Below are positions 16,860 to 25,773 of a stretch of 64,000 nucleotides of DNA, piece after piece (within the stretch, counting starts at the first letter, position 1; every line of letters begins with the position of its first letter). The stretch is from Lysobacterales bacterium (GTDB lineage: Bacteria; Pseudomonadota; Gammaproteobacteria; Xanthomonadales; Ahniellaceae). Where the stretch lies: the NCBI GenBank assembly GCA_016182785.1, contig JACPFU010000004.1:62001-126000 (forward strand), written 5' to 3'. Below the pieces are notes generated by a model, which was not told the DNA's origin, did not search any database, and saw only the letters and a list, made by a program, of their open reading frames with translations. The translations under genes and the position numbers were made by a program.

Positions 16860-17755
16860 CCAGGCTTCTTGCGCGCGCGCGGATGCGCGGCGTCGTAGAC
16901 CTTGGCCAGGTGCTGGAAATCGAGATGGGTGTAGATCTGCGTGGTGCCGATGTCGGCATGGCCGAGCATCTCCTGCACCGCACGCAGGTTGCCACTCGAT
17001 TCGAGCAGGTGGCTGGCGCAGGAATGCCGCAGCAGATGCGGATGCACGCGCTTCCACACGCCCGCGGCCTGGGCGAAGCGCTTGAGCCGCGCCCGCACGC
17101 TGCCGGGCGTGATCGCGTTGCCGCTGCGACCCGGAAACAGCACTCCATCCGGCGCCGCGCCGCAGACCGCGCGCCAAGCACGCAGCGCGGCCTCGGCCTG
17201 CGTTCCAAACGGCACCACCCGCGTCTTCGCGCCCTTGCCGAGCACCCGCACCAGGCGCTCGCCGAAGTCGAGGTCGCTCCACTGCAGCGCGCACAGTTCG
17301 GAAACGCGCAGTGCCGAGGCGTACAGCAACTCGAACATGGCGCGGTCGCGCAGCGCCGCCGGCGACGCTTCGCCGCCGCGGTCGAGCATCGCCGCCATCT
17401 CGTCGACATCGAGCACGTTCGGCAGCTTGCGTGGCGACTTCGGCGCGCGGATGCCGTCGGCCGGGTTGTTGCGTGCATGGCCCTCGCGCAGCAGCCAGCG
17501 ATAGAAGCCGCGGATCGCCGAGAGCCGCTTCGCTAGCGACTTGCCGCCGAGGCCGTTGCGGAACTCGGCGGCGACGTGCGCGCGCACGCCTTCGGGGCGC
17601 AGCTCGCGCCAGGTCGCGCCCGGCAGCTGCGCCTCGAACCAGTCGGTGAAGCGATCGAGGTCGTCGCGGTAGGTCGCGAGCGTGCGCGGGGCGAGCCGTT
17701 TCACGTCGCCGAGCCAGGCCAGGTATTGCGCCACCTGCTCGCGGTTCGCGTTCAC
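16856..17755 (-). CDS. xerC: Tyrosine recombinase XerC
   Basis: Site-specific recombinase of 299 residues that, with XerD, resolves chromosome dimers at dif. The N-terminal SAM-like domain (QYLAWLGDVKRLAPRTLATY) and the catalytic domain are complete: Arg in SALRVSELCAL, Lys in LGKGAKTRVVP, the H-x-x-R box in HPHLLRHSCASHLLE, His in LGHADIGTTQIYTHL and nucleophile Tyr in that same segment. The ending DFQHLAKVYDAAHPRARKK is typical of XerC rather than XerD. The GTG start at 17753-17755 overlaps the upstream carboxypeptidase stop by four bases. Confidence 0.93.
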   Translation of the reverse strand: MNANREQVAQYLAWLGDVKRLAPRTLATYRDDLDRFTDWFEAQLPGATWRELRPEGVRAHVAAEFRNGLGGKSLAKRLSAIRGFYRWLLREGHARNNPADGIRAPKSPRKLPNVLDVDEMAAMLDRGGEASPAALRDRAMFELLYASALRVSELCALQWSDLDFGERLVRVLGKGAKTRVVPFGTQAEAALRAWRAVCGAAPDGVLFPGRSGNAITPGSVRARLKRFAQAAGVWKRVHPHLLRHSCASHLLESSGNLRAVQEMLGHADIGTTQIYTHLDFQHLAKVYDAAHPRARKKPG

Positions 17756-19398
17756 TCGAAGCCGTCGCCGAACAGCAGTGCCGGCGCGTCGATGTCGATG
17801 AACACTGCGGCCGGTGCACCGGCGGCGCCGCTGGCGTCGCTGGCCTGCACGAACACGATGTGGCGGCCTGGCGTCCAGCCGCTGGTCGCGATCTGCGCCA
17901 CCAGGTTCTCGGTGCTGGAATTGAACGCTGCGTCGGCTGCGGACATCGGCAGCGCGACCGCGAGCGGGTCCCAGGGCAGGCGGTCGACGGTGGCGATCGC
18001 GGCGGTCACGTTCTGCATCGGCTCGCTGCCGTTGCTGTGGTTGAAGCGCGCGTCGCTGGCGCTGGCAGTGACCGTGACCACCGTGCCTGCGGTCACGCTG
18101 GCCGGGCTCGCGCTGGCGCCATAGGCATCGGGGCCTGCGGGCAATTGGTAGGGGCGGTGCAGCACGCGGGCGCTGTAGCGCAGCGCGTTGAGGTTGCCGG
18201 CCAGTTCGCTGTTGAAGACGCTGCACTCCTCGAAGAACTCGGTGCCCAGCTCCCAGGTGAACGCCGGCACACCAAGCCGGCCGTAGGCGTTGTCGTCGGA
18301 AGCGCCGTCGGTCAGGTAGAGGCCGGTCGAGGACTGCGATGGGCGGTAGTTGTTGAACCAGGTCGTGCGCCGGGTGATGGCCTTGAACGCGGCGTCGTTG
18401 CTGGATGCGGACTCGGTCACGCCCCACGGGAACAGGATCGTGCCGCCGTAGCTGTGCGCATCGATGTAGAGCCCGCGCGTGTTTATCGAAGCCGCATCGG
18501 TCAGGCTGTTTTCGACACCGACGCGGGTGTCGGGGAACAGCGTGGTGACGTAGGCGTTCACGGCCTGCGCTTCGGGTTCTGAAGCGGAGCTCGGACCACG
18601 GTAGGTGTCGCTGCAAAGAGAGCCGCTGGAGCCGCCCGGCACCAGGTTCCAGTAGAACGGGAAGTTGCGATTGAGATCGGTGCCGATGCCGGTGCCGCTG
18701 CAGCCGCCGTAGTTGTGCCGGTTCTTGCGTTGCGACTGGCCACCCTCGGCGATCTTGCGGCCATCCGGGTTCGCCTGCAGCAACAGATGGAACTCGTTGT
18801 GGTCGACCAGCCAGGTCGCCTCGGCGCTGCTGCCGTAGTTCGCGAGCAGCCACTCGGCAAACTTCAGGTTCAACTGCACCGGCGTGTACTCACGTGCATG
18901 CAGGCCGCTCATCACCATCATCTTCGGCTTGTCGCCGGCGATCGCGGTGTTGCCGATCTTGAGCACGCGCAGGTCATAGCCGGTAGGACCGCCGGCGGTG
19001 GCCTTCTCCCAGGAATCGCCGATGTCGATCACGCTGGCCAGCGTCGGATGCGCAGCCACCTGCGCGTCGATGAAGGCATCGGTCTCCTCGACCGTGCTGT
19101 AACAGGCATAGCCCGGGATGGTCTTGGCCAGGGTCTCGCTGCGCAGTCGCGCGCTCAGCACGGCATCGAAGCGCGGCGCGTAGCCTTGCTGCTCCAGCCA
19201 GGTCCAGTCGGCGCCGTCGACCTCGAGCACGATCTCGCCGAGCTTGCGGTCGCGCGGCAGATGTCCGAAGTGGCGGCCGAGCGCCTGGCGGTAGTGGGCG
19301 TCGCCGTCGGCGATGCGCACGATGGCGCGCTCATCGGCGCGGGCAGCCGGTGCGAGCACGGCGAGGAGGGCAAGCAGCAGGGGGGCGTGTCGGGTCAT
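17752..19398 (-). CDS. Secreted M14-family zinc carboxypeptidase with C-terminal Phe-Glu tail
   Basis: Exported metallopeptidase of 548 residues. It has a signal peptide (LLLALLAVLAPAARA), an N-terminal propeptide-like region, then the M14 domain with zinc ligands His167 and Glu170 (SGLHAREYTPVQ) and a later His (YIDAHSYGG), the substrate-binding TDLNRNFPFYW, and the catalytic Glu in PAFTWELGTEF. About 130 residues of beta-rich C-terminal domain follow (ASPASVTAGTVVTVTASASD), with a final ALLFGDGFE. A similar Phe-Glu end occurs in the protein at the right edge of this window. It is likely a periplasmic or extracellular protein-degrading enzyme. The gene is coupled to xerC by a four-base overlap. 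Confidence 0.92.
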   Translation of the reverse strand: MTRHAPLLLALLAVLAPAARADERAIVRIADGDAHYRQALGRHFGHLPRDRKLGEIVLEVDGADWTWLEQQGYAPRFDAVLSARLRSETLAKTIPGYACYSTVEETDAFIDAQVAAHPTLASVIDIGDSWEKATAGGPTGYDLRVLKIGNTAIAGDKPKMMVMSGLHAREYTPVQLNLKFAEWLLANYGSSAEATWLVDHNEFHLLLQANPDGRKIAEGGQSQRKNRHNYGGCSGTGIGTDLNRNFPFYWNLVPGGSSGSLCSDTYRGPSSASEPEAQAVNAYVTTLFPDTRVGVENSLTDAASINTRGLYIDAHSYGGTILFPWGVTESASSNDAAFKAITRRTTWFNNYRPSQSSTGLYLTDGASDDNAYGRLGVPAFTWELGTEFFEECSVFNSELAGNLNALRYSARVLHRPYQLPAGPDAYGASASPASVTAGTVVTVTASASDARFNHSNGSEPMQNVTAAIATVDRLPWDPLAVALPMSAADAAFNSSTENLVAQIATSGWTPGRHIVFVQASDASGAAGAPAAVFIDIDAPALLFGDGFE

Positions 19399-19491
19399 GG
19401 TGACATTCTGCCATTGTTGCGCTGCCGCGTGACTGGTCCGTCGATGCCGCTATGTTCGCCCGGCCCCGGCCAGCTGGCCGAAGGGGAGGGC

Positions 19492-19530
19492 AGCCCGCCG
19501 CGATCTCGGATCGCGGCGGGCTTTATCTTT
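19492..19530 (+). terminator. Intrinsic-terminator-like hairpin in the glnE leader
   Basis: A perfect 14-bp stem (AGCCCGCCGCGATC / GATCGCGGCGGGCT) with a 3-base loop is followed on the + strand by TTATCTTT. It ends only some 22 bases before the glnE start codon and lies between two divergent genes, so it does not terminate either neighbour. It could be an attenuator of glnE, the end of a short RNA from the 19.4-19.5 kb gap, or a protein-binding palindrome. Confidence 0.65.
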
Positions 19531-19551
19531 GCGGCATGCGAAACTGCGGCG

Positions 19552-22332
19552 ATGACCGCCGCCCCTCTCGCGCCCGAGCTGCGCGCCTTCCTCGACCACC
19601 GCCACGACGAACTCGGCCGCTGCTTCGCCGCAGCCGGATTGCCGTGGCCGCCGCCGCAATGGTCGCGCCAGCGCACCGATCGCGCGCTGCTGGCGAGCGA
19701 CTGGCTGATCGAGGCGGCATTGCGTGCGCCGCAGCAATTCGCCGGCGACGTGCTGGCGCCACCGCCACCGCTGCCGGACCCGGCCGGGTTCGAGCGCAGC
19801 GAGGACTTCGCCGAGGCGTTGCGTCGGCATCGCCGCGCGATGAGCCTGCACATCCTGGTCGACGACCTTGGCGAGCACGACAGCACGCTGGCGACGCTCG
19901 ATCGTGCCAGCCGTCTGGCCGAGGCCTGCATCGAGTGCGCGTTGCGCCATGTCGAGCTGCAGCAGGCCGCGCGCTATGGCTGGCCGCGCAAGGCCGACGG
20001 CACGGTCGCGCGCATGAGCGTGATCGGCATGGGCAAGCTTGGCGGCGGCGAACTGAACTTCTCGTCCGACGTCGACCTGATCCTGACCTTCGCCGAGAAC
20101 GGCGAGACCGACGGTGCCCGCCCGATCAGCGCCGAAGAATTCCATGCCCGCGTCGGGCAGCGGCTGGCGCAGTTGCTGTCGGAGGTCGCCGCCTCGGGGT
20201 TCGTGCTGCGCGTCGACTACCGGCTGCGCCCGTTCGGCAGTGCCGGGCGCGTGGCACTGTCGTTCGCGGCGATGGAGCAGTACTACCAGCGCGAAGGCCG
20301 CGACTGGGAACGCTACGCATGGACCAAGGCGCGCACCGTCGCCGGCGACCTCGATGCCGGCGCCGAGCTGATCGCCGGCCTGCGCCCGTTCGTGTACCGC
20401 AAGTACCTCGACTTCACCGCGATCGAGGGATTGCGCGAGCTGAAGGCGCGTATCGATGCCGAGGTTGGCCGCCGCGAACGCGAGCACGATCTCAAGCTCG
20501 GGCCGGGCGGCATCCGCGAGATCGAGTTCACGGTGCAGCTGCTGCAGCTGATCCGCGCCGGCCGCGAACCCGAGCTGCGCACGCCGCGGCTGCTCGACGC
20601 ACTCGCCGCAGCCGAGCAGCTCGGGCACTACGACGCCGACACCGCGAGCCGCCTGCGCGCCGCCTACCTGTTCCTGCGCCGGGTCGAGAACCGCGTGCAG
20701 ATGCTGCGCGACGAGCAGACGCACTGCCTGCCGGAAGACGCGCTGTCGCGCATGCGCATCGCCGCGACGCTGGGCCATGCCGATGTCGCGGGCCTGGAAC
20801 AGGCGATCGCGGAACAGCGCGCGCAGGTGTCCGCGATCTTCGCGCGCACGCTGGAGGCACCGCAGCGCGCCAAGGGGCTGCACGTGGCCGACGAGTTCGA
20901 GACGCGCGCGCAGGACGCGCTCGACGGCTGGCCGGCACCGGTGACCGAGGCACTGAACGGGCTGATCGGCAGCCTCGGCGTGCGCCGCCTGGACAGCCGC
21001 GCGCGCGAACGCTTCGAGCGCGCGGTGCCGCGCCTGCTCGCGGAAGTGCGTCAGCTCGCCGCGCCGGAAGCGGCGGCGCTGCGCGTGGTGCGGCTGCTGC
21101 ACGCGATCTGCGGCCGCACCTCGTACCTGTCGCTGCTGGCCGAGAAGCGCGGCGCGCGCGCGCGCCTGGTCGAGGTGTTCGCGCACAGCGCCTTCCTGGC
21201 CGAGCGCGTGATCGCGCATCCGCTGTTGCTCGACGACCTGCTCGACGAGCGCTTCGACGAAGCGGTGCCGGATGCCGGCGCCATCGCCGAGACCTTCGCG
21301 CGGCAACTGGCGCGCGTGCAGGCGGGTGATGTCGAGGCCGAACTCGCCGCGCTGCACGATGCGCGCCAGAGCCTGGTGTTCCGCCTCGGCCTGGCCTGGC
21401 TCGCGCGACGCGTCGATCCGGTCGACTGCGCCGCCGGTCTGGCCGAGGTCGCGGCGGTGGCGTTGCGGCATGCGCTGGCGCTGGCGACGCGCGACCTGTC
21501 CAGGCAGCACGGCACTCCCGGCGACGGATTCCTGATCGTCGGCTACGGCAGCCTCGGCGCGGCCGAGATCGGTTTTGGCTCCGACCTCGACCTGGTGTTC
21601 GTGTTCGATGAGGCGCTCGCGGAGCACAGCAGCGACGGCGCGCGCCCGCTCGAGGCCTCGCGCTGGTTTCCGCGCCTGGCGCAGCGCGTGTTGCACTGGC
21701 TGGCGACGACGACGCAGGCCGGCAATCTCTACGACGTCGACATGCGCCTGCGCCCGGATGGCGCCAAGGGCCTGCCGGTGTCTTCGCTGGCCGCGTTCGT
21801 CGAATACCAGCGCGAACGCGCCTGGTTGTGGGAACACCAGGCGCTGGTGCGCGCGCGTGCGGTCGCCGGGCCGGCGCCGCTGGCGGCGCGCTTCGAGGCC
21901 GAGCGCTGGGCGCTGCTGCAGCGGCCGCGCGCGCTGGCGGAGACGCTGGCCGAGGTCGCACGCATGCGCGAACGCTGGCGCGGCGAGCTCGATCGCAGCG
22001 ACGCGAGCCGCTTCGACCTCAAGCAGGGAGCGGGCGCCCTGGTCGACATCGAGTTCCTGCTGCAGGCGTTGGTGCTGGCGCATGCCGGGACACATCCCGC
22101 GCTCGCACGCGCAACTTCGACCTCGGCGCTGCTCGACGGCCTGGTCGCTGGCGGCATCCTCGATGCCGAGACCCATGCCGTGCTCGCACGCACGCATCGC
22201 GAGTGCCTGAGCCGGGCCCTCGACTGCAGCCTGGACCTGCGTCCGCGCGTGATCGCGCGCGATGCTTCGCTGCAGCCGTGGACCGAGGCCTGCGCGGCGA
22301 TCCTGCGCCGTTTCGGCCTATCCGCGCCCTGA
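19552..22332 (+). CDS. glnE: Bifunctional glutamine synthetase adenylyltransferase/deadenylylase GlnE
   Basis: Protein of 926 residues that adenylylates and deadenylylates glutamine synthetase in response to PII and glutamine. Two nucleotidyltransferase domains are evident. The N-terminal (deadenylylating) one has GKLGGGELNFSSDVDLILTF around residues 162-180; the C-terminal (adenylylating) one has GYGSLGAAEIGFGSDLDLVFVF around 664-685. Both D-x-D metal sites are intact. Linker helices contain GPGGIREIEFTVQLLQL, the signature of this family. The start at 19552 lies just after a terminator-like hairpin. The last 15 bases overlap the oppositely oriented hemW. Confidence 0.96.
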   Translation: MTAAPLAPELRAFLDHRHDELGRCFAAAGLPWPPPQWSRQRTDRALLASDWLIEAALRAPQQFAGDVLAPPPPLPDPAGFERSEDFAEALRRHRRAMSLHILVDDLGEHDSTLATLDRASRLAEACIECALRHVELQQAARYGWPRKADGTVARMSVIGMGKLGGGELNFSSDVDLILTFAENGETDGARPISAEEFHARVGQRLAQLLSEVAASGFVLRVDYRLRPFGSAGRVALSFAAMEQYYQREGRDWERYAWTKARTVAGDLDAGAELIAGLRPFVYRKYLDFTAIEGLRELKARIDAEVGRREREHDLKLGPGGIREIEFTVQLLQLIRAGREPELRTPRLLDALAAAEQLGHYDADTASRLRAAYLFLRRVENRVQMLRDEQTHCLPEDALSRMRIAATLGHADVAGLEQAIAEQRAQVSAIFARTLEAPQRAKGLHVADEFETRAQDALDGWPAPVTEALNGLIGSLGVRRLDSRARERFERAVPRLLAEVRQLAAPEAAALRVVRLLHAICGRTSYLSLLAEKRGARARLVEVFAHSAFLAERVIAHPLLLDDLLDERFDEAVPDAGAIAETFARQLARVQAGDVEAELAALHDARQSLVFRLGLAWLARRVDPVDCAAGLAEVAAVALRHALALATRDLSRQHGTPGDGFLIVGYGSLGAAEIGFGSDLDLVFVFDEALAEHSSDGARPLEASRWFPRLAQRVLHWLATTTQAGNLYDVDMRLRPDGAKGLPVSSLAAFVEYQRERAWLWEHQALVRARAVAGPAPLAARFEAERWALLQRPRALAETLAEVARMRERWRGELDRSDASRFDLKQGAGALVDIEFLLQALVLAHAGTHPALARATSTSALLDGLVAGGILDAETHAVLARTHRECLSRALDCSLDLRPRVIARDASLQPWTEACAAILRRFGLSAP

Positions 22333-23508
22333 GTGCCGGTCGCGGCCGCGATCGGGCAGGAAGCGGATCAGCAGTTCGTTCAACAGCCGGCGGCCGTCGG
22401 CGGTCGGCTGGAACCGCGAGTCATCGTCCACCAGCAGTCCGTCGGCCACCGCGCGCGCGACGATCGGCGCCAGCGCGGTGCGATCCAGCCCGGTGCGCTG
22501 CGCGTACAGATCGGCGGCGACGCCATCGACCAGGCGCAGTGCGTTCATCAGGAACTCGAAGCCGAGCTCGCGTTCGGCGATCGGCGCGCAACTGGCCATG
22601 CGCTCGGCGCCTGCGGCCTTGGCCAGGTAGCTCTTCGGCGTCTTCAGCTTGGCGGTGCGCACGATGGTGCCGTTGTCGCTGAGCTTGCCGTGGGCGCCGG
22701 CGCCAATGCCGAGATAGTCGCCGAAGGTCCAGTAGTTCAGGTTGTGGCGGCAGCGATGCGCGACCGGCGCATAGGCCGAGGTCTCGTACTGCGCGAAGCC
22801 CGCCGCCGCGAGCCGGGCCTGGCAGGCCTCCTGCATGTCCCAGCCCAGGTCCTCGTCCGGCAGCACTGGCGGCCGTGCCGCGAATTCGGTGTTCGGTTCG
22901 AGCGTGAGCTGGTAGTGCGACAGATGCGTCGGCTGCAACGCCAGCGCGCGCTCGACGTCGGCCAGCGCGCCTGCGAGCGTCTGCGCCGGCAACGCGTACA
23001 TCAGGTCCAGGTTGATCTCGGCGATGCCGGCATCCTGTGCTTCGCGCAGCGCGCGCTCGGCGTCCGCGGCCGAGTGGATGCGGCCGAGGCGGGCGAGCAG
23101 GTCGTCGTCGAAACTCTGCACGCCGAAGCTGACGCGATTCACGCCGACGGCGCGGTAGCCGGTGAAGCGGCCGTGTTCGACGGTGCCGGGATTGGCTTCC
23201 ATGGTCACTTCGAGATCGGCGCGGAAGCGCAGCCGTTCGCGGCAACCGTCGAGGATGCGCGCGATCAGCTCGGGCGCGAACAGGCTCGGCGTACCGCCGC
23301 CGAAGAACACCGAGACGATCGGCCGCTCGCGCGCGAACTCGAACTGCGCGAGGTCGGCGTCGAGATCGGCGAGCAGCGCATCGACATAGGCACGGTGCTC
23401 GCCGGCATCGCGCTGTGCATGCGAGTTGAAGTCGCAGTAGGGGCACTTCTTCACGCACCACGGGATGTGGACGTAGAGCGCGAGGGGTGGGGGAGCGCTG
23501 CGCGCCAT
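22318..23508 (-). CDS. hemW: Radical SAM heme chaperone HemW
   Basis: Cytoplasmic protein of 396 residues related to oxygen-independent coproporphyrinogen oxidase. The 4Fe-4S cluster motif C18-x3-C22-x2-C25 is in WCVKKCPYCDFN, followed by VFFGGGTPSLF, MEANPGT, RVSFGVQSF and the HemW C-terminal domain (RCRHNLNYWTFGDYLGIGAGAHG). The short N-terminus and C-x3-C-x2-C motif without the extra HemN cysteine point to HemW, which delivers heme to respiratory enzymes, rather than HemN. It is the last gene of the rph-rdgB-hemW leftward operon, one base after rdgB. Confidence 0.93.
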   Translation of the reverse strand: MARSAPPPLALYVHIPWCVKKCPYCDFNSHAQRDAGEHRAYVDALLADLDADLAQFEFARERPIVSVFFGGGTPSLFAPELIARILDGCRERLRFRADLEVTMEANPGTVEHGRFTGYRAVGVNRVSFGVQSFDDDLLARLGRIHSAADAERALREAQDAGIAEINLDLMYALPAQTLAGALADVERALALQPTHLSHYQLTLEPNTEFAARPPVLPDEDLGWDMQEACQARLAAAGFAQYETSAYAPVAHRCRHNLNYWTFGDYLGIGAGAHGKLSDNGTIVRTAKLKTPKSYLAKAAGAERMASCAPIAERELGFEFLMNALRLVDGVAADLYAQRTGLDRTALAPIVARAVADGLLVDDDSRFQPTADGRRLLNELLIRFLPDRGRDRHSGRG

Positions 23509-23509
23509 C

Positions 23510-24100
23510 TCAGCCGAATGGCCAGCGTGCGCGCAACGCCGCCAGCGCGCGGGCGCGGTGGCTGATGCGGTGCCAGTGCTCGGAGGGCAGCTCGGCCGAG
23601 CTCAGCCCGAGTTCGGGCAGCAGAAAGATCGGCTGGTAGCCAAAGCCGTTGCTGCCGCGCGGCGCGTCGAGGATGCGCCCTTCGATGCTGCCCTCGGCGA
23701 TCAGCGGCTGCGGGTCGTGCGCGTGTTTCAGCAGCACGATGACGCTGTAGAAGCGCGCGCTGCGCTGCGCGTCGGTCACGCCCCGCAGCTGTTCCAGCAC
23801 TTTGGCGATGTTGCGCGCGGCATCGCCATGCACGCCGGCGTAGTGCGCCGAGATCAGCCCGGGGGCGCCGTGCAGCGCGTCGACGATCAGACCGGAATCG
23901 TCGGCGAGTGCCGGCAGGCCGCTGTGCGCGCAGGCGTGGCGCGCCTTGATCAGGGCGTTCTCGACGAAGGTCTGGCCGTTCTCCTCGGCGTCGCCGATGC
24001 CGAGCTCGCGTTGCGCGACCAGTTCGACGCCGGCATCGGCGAGCACGTGGCGGATCTCGGCGAGCTTGCCGGCATTGCCGCTGGCGACGACGAGGCGCAT
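23510..24100 (-). CDS. rdgB: XTP/dITP diphosphatase (RdgB)
   Basis: House-cleaning pyrophosphatase of 196 residues that hydrolyses dITP, XTP and dXTP to monophosphates. The family landmarks are VVASGNAGKLAEIRHVL at the start, GLPALADDSGLIVDALHG (catalytic Asp), YAGVHGDAARN and the C-terminal GYQPIFLLPELGLSSAEL and HRISHRARALA. The start at 24100 is three bases after the rph stop, consistent with the widely conserved rph-rdgB-hemW operon. Confidence 0.96.
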   Translation of the reverse strand: MRLVVASGNAGKLAEIRHVLADAGVELVAQRELGIGDAEENGQTFVENALIKARHACAHSGLPALADDSGLIVDALHGAPGLISAHYAGVHGDAARNIAKVLEQLRGVTDAQRSARFYSVIVLLKHAHDPQPLIAEGSIEGRILDAPRGSNGFGYQPIFLLPELGLSSAELPSEHWHRISHRARALAALRARWPFG

Positions 24101-24103
24101 GGC

Positions 24104-24832
24104 TCAGCGCGCGAGCGCCTCGCGCTGCAGCGCGTGCAGCTCGGCGATGCCCTGGGTGGCGAGCGCGAGCAGCGCGTCGAGTTCGTCACGACGGAAGGCG
24201 TGGCCCTCGGCGGTGCCTTGCAGTTCGATGAAGCCGAGCGCGTCGTTCATCACCACGTTCATGTCGGTCTCGCAGTTCGAGTCCTCGGCGTAGTCGAGGT
24301 CAAGCACCGGCTGGCCCTGATAGATGCCGACCGATACCGCCGCCACCTGGCCGTGGATCGGATCGGCCTTGAGCAAGCCCTTCTTCATCGTCGCGCGCAC
24401 CGCGTCGACCAGTGCAACGTAGGCACCGGTGATCGCTGCGGTACGCGTGCCGCCGTCGGCCTGCAGCACGTCGCAATCGAGCGTGATCGAGCGTTCGCCG
24501 AGTGCGCTGCGGTTGACCACGGCGCGCAGGCTGCGTCCGATCAGGCGCTGGATCTCGAGCGTGCGCCCGCCCTGGCGACCGCTGGCGGCCTCGCGTTGCG
24601 AGCGGCTGTTGGTGGCGCGCGGCAGCATGCCGTATTCGGCGGTGACCCAGCCCTCGCCCTTGCCGCGCAGGAAGCCCGGCACCTTCTCCTCGACGCTCGC
24701 GGTGCAGAGCACGCGGGTGTCGCCGAAGCCGACCAGCACCGAGCCCTCGGCATGGCGCGTGTAGTTGCGCTCGATGGTGACCGCGCGCAAGGCGTCGACG
24801 GCGCGGCCGCTGGGTCGGGAGACAGTGCTCAT
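24104..24832 (-). CDS. rph: Ribonuclease PH
   Basis: Phosphorolytic 3'-5' exoribonuclease that trims tRNA precursors, 242 residues. Diagnostic segments are [94 protein letters not shown] and [18 protein letters not shown]; the phosphate-binding Arg residues and the catalytic Asp are present. I chose the ATG at 24830-24832 because it gives the family N-terminus; a frame opening at 24874 would overlap the divergent promoter region of yicC. Confidence 0.96.
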   Translation of the reverse strand: MSTVSRPSGRAVDALRAVTIERNYTRHAEGSVLVGFGDTRVLCTASVEEKVPGFLRGKGEGWVTAEYGMLPRATNSRSQREAASGRQGGRTLEIQRLIGRSLRAVVNRSALGERSITLDCDVLQADGGTRTAAITGAYVALVDAVRATMKKGLLKADPIHGQVAAVSVGIYQGQPVLDLDYAEDSNCETDMNVVMNDALGFIELQGTAEGHAFRRDELDALLALATQGIAELHALQREALAR

Positions 24833-24900
24833 GGGCGCGGATCGCTTGGGAAAAAAGGGCGCGGAGCGTAACATGGCCGCCCGCCCGCGAAGGACAGCCG

Positions 24901-25764
24901 ATGATCCGCAGCATGACCGCCTACGCCAGTGCCGAAGGCCCGAGCGCGCGCGGGCGCCTCGCCTTCGAGTTGCGCTCGGTCAACCATCGCTTCCTCGAAA
25001 CCAGCTTCCGCCTGCCCGAGGAATTCCGCGCGCTCGAACCGAGATTGCGTGAACGCATCGAGAAGCGCGTCTCGCGTGGCAAGGTCGATGTCGCGATGCG
25101 TTGTCGCGCCGCCGCCGGTGCCGAAGGCCTCAGCCTGAACCAGGGGCTGGTCGAGAACCTGCGCCAGATCGAGCAGAAGCTGTTGCTGGCGTTCCCGGAA
25201 TCCAGGCCGCCCTCGCGCATGGAGATCCTTGCGTTCCCGGGCGTGGTCAACGAACCGGAGATCGACAACGCCGTGCTCGCCGAGGAAGCGCTGGCGCTGT
25301 TCGATCGTGCGCTCGACGACTTCATCGCCAGCCGCAGCCGCGAAGGCGAGCGCCTGAAGACGGTGCTGGTCGAGCGCCTCGACGGCATCACCGCGATCGT
25401 GACGCAGGTGCGCCAGTGGCTGCCCGACATTCGTGCCGGATTGCGTCAGAAGTTCGAGACGCGCATCGCCGAGCTCAAGCAGCCGCTCGATCCGGGCCGG
25501 CTGGAGCAGGAACTGGTGCTGGCCTTCCACAAGCTCGACGTCGACGAGGAGATCGACCGTCTCGGCGCGCATATCGCCGAAGTGCGCAGTCGCCTCGATT
25601 CGCCCGAGCCGATCGGGCGCCGACTCGACTTCCTGATGCAGGAGTTCAACCGCGAGTCGAACACGCTCGGATCGAAGTCGATCGACACCCGCACCACGCA
25701 GGCCTCGGTCGAGCTCAAGGTGCTGATCGAGCAGTTGCGCGAGCAAGCGCAGAACATCGAATAG
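24901..25764 (+). CDS. yicC: YicC family endoribonuclease
   Basis: Protein of 287 residues. It starts [12 protein letters not shown] and continues [24 protein letters not shown], the conserved N-terminal domain of YicC. Its C-terminal half has [21 protein letters not shown], the conserved end that contributes to the hexameric RNase. YicC-type proteins are metal-dependent endoribonucleases in E. coli and Bacillus (YloC). It is the first gene of the rightward yicC-gmk-rpoZ-spoT series, nine bases before gmk, and divergent from rph with only 68 bases between. Confidence 0.94.
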   Translation: MIRSMTAYASAEGPSARGRLAFELRSVNHRFLETSFRLPEEFRALEPRLRERIEKRVSRGKVDVAMRCRAAAGAEGLSLNQGLVENLRQIEQKLLLAFPESRPPSRMEILAFPGVVNEPEIDNAVLAEEALALFDRALDDFIASRSREGERLKTVLVERLDGITAIVTQVRQWLPDIRAGLRQKFETRIAELKQPLDPGRLEQELVLAFHKLDVDEEIDRLGAHIAEVRSRLDSPEPIGRRLDFLMQEFNRESNTLGSKSIDTRTTQASVELKVLIEQLREQAQNIE

Positions 25765-25773
25765 GACGCATCC

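Noticed and set aside
16116-17819. TSUP permease fused to an upstream Arg-rich domain
   Set aside because: The extension is the xerC gene read in another frame; the ATG at 16859 gives the correct first membrane helix.
16856-18853. Very long XerC with about 360 extra N-terminal residues
   Set aside because: The upstream part is a shadow of the carboxypeptidase; the GTG at 17755 gives the normal XerC length and N-terminus.
19450-22197. Open frame of 915 codons opposite glnE
   Set aside because: Shadow of glnE; no family features, and glnE shows all expected motifs in the other strand.
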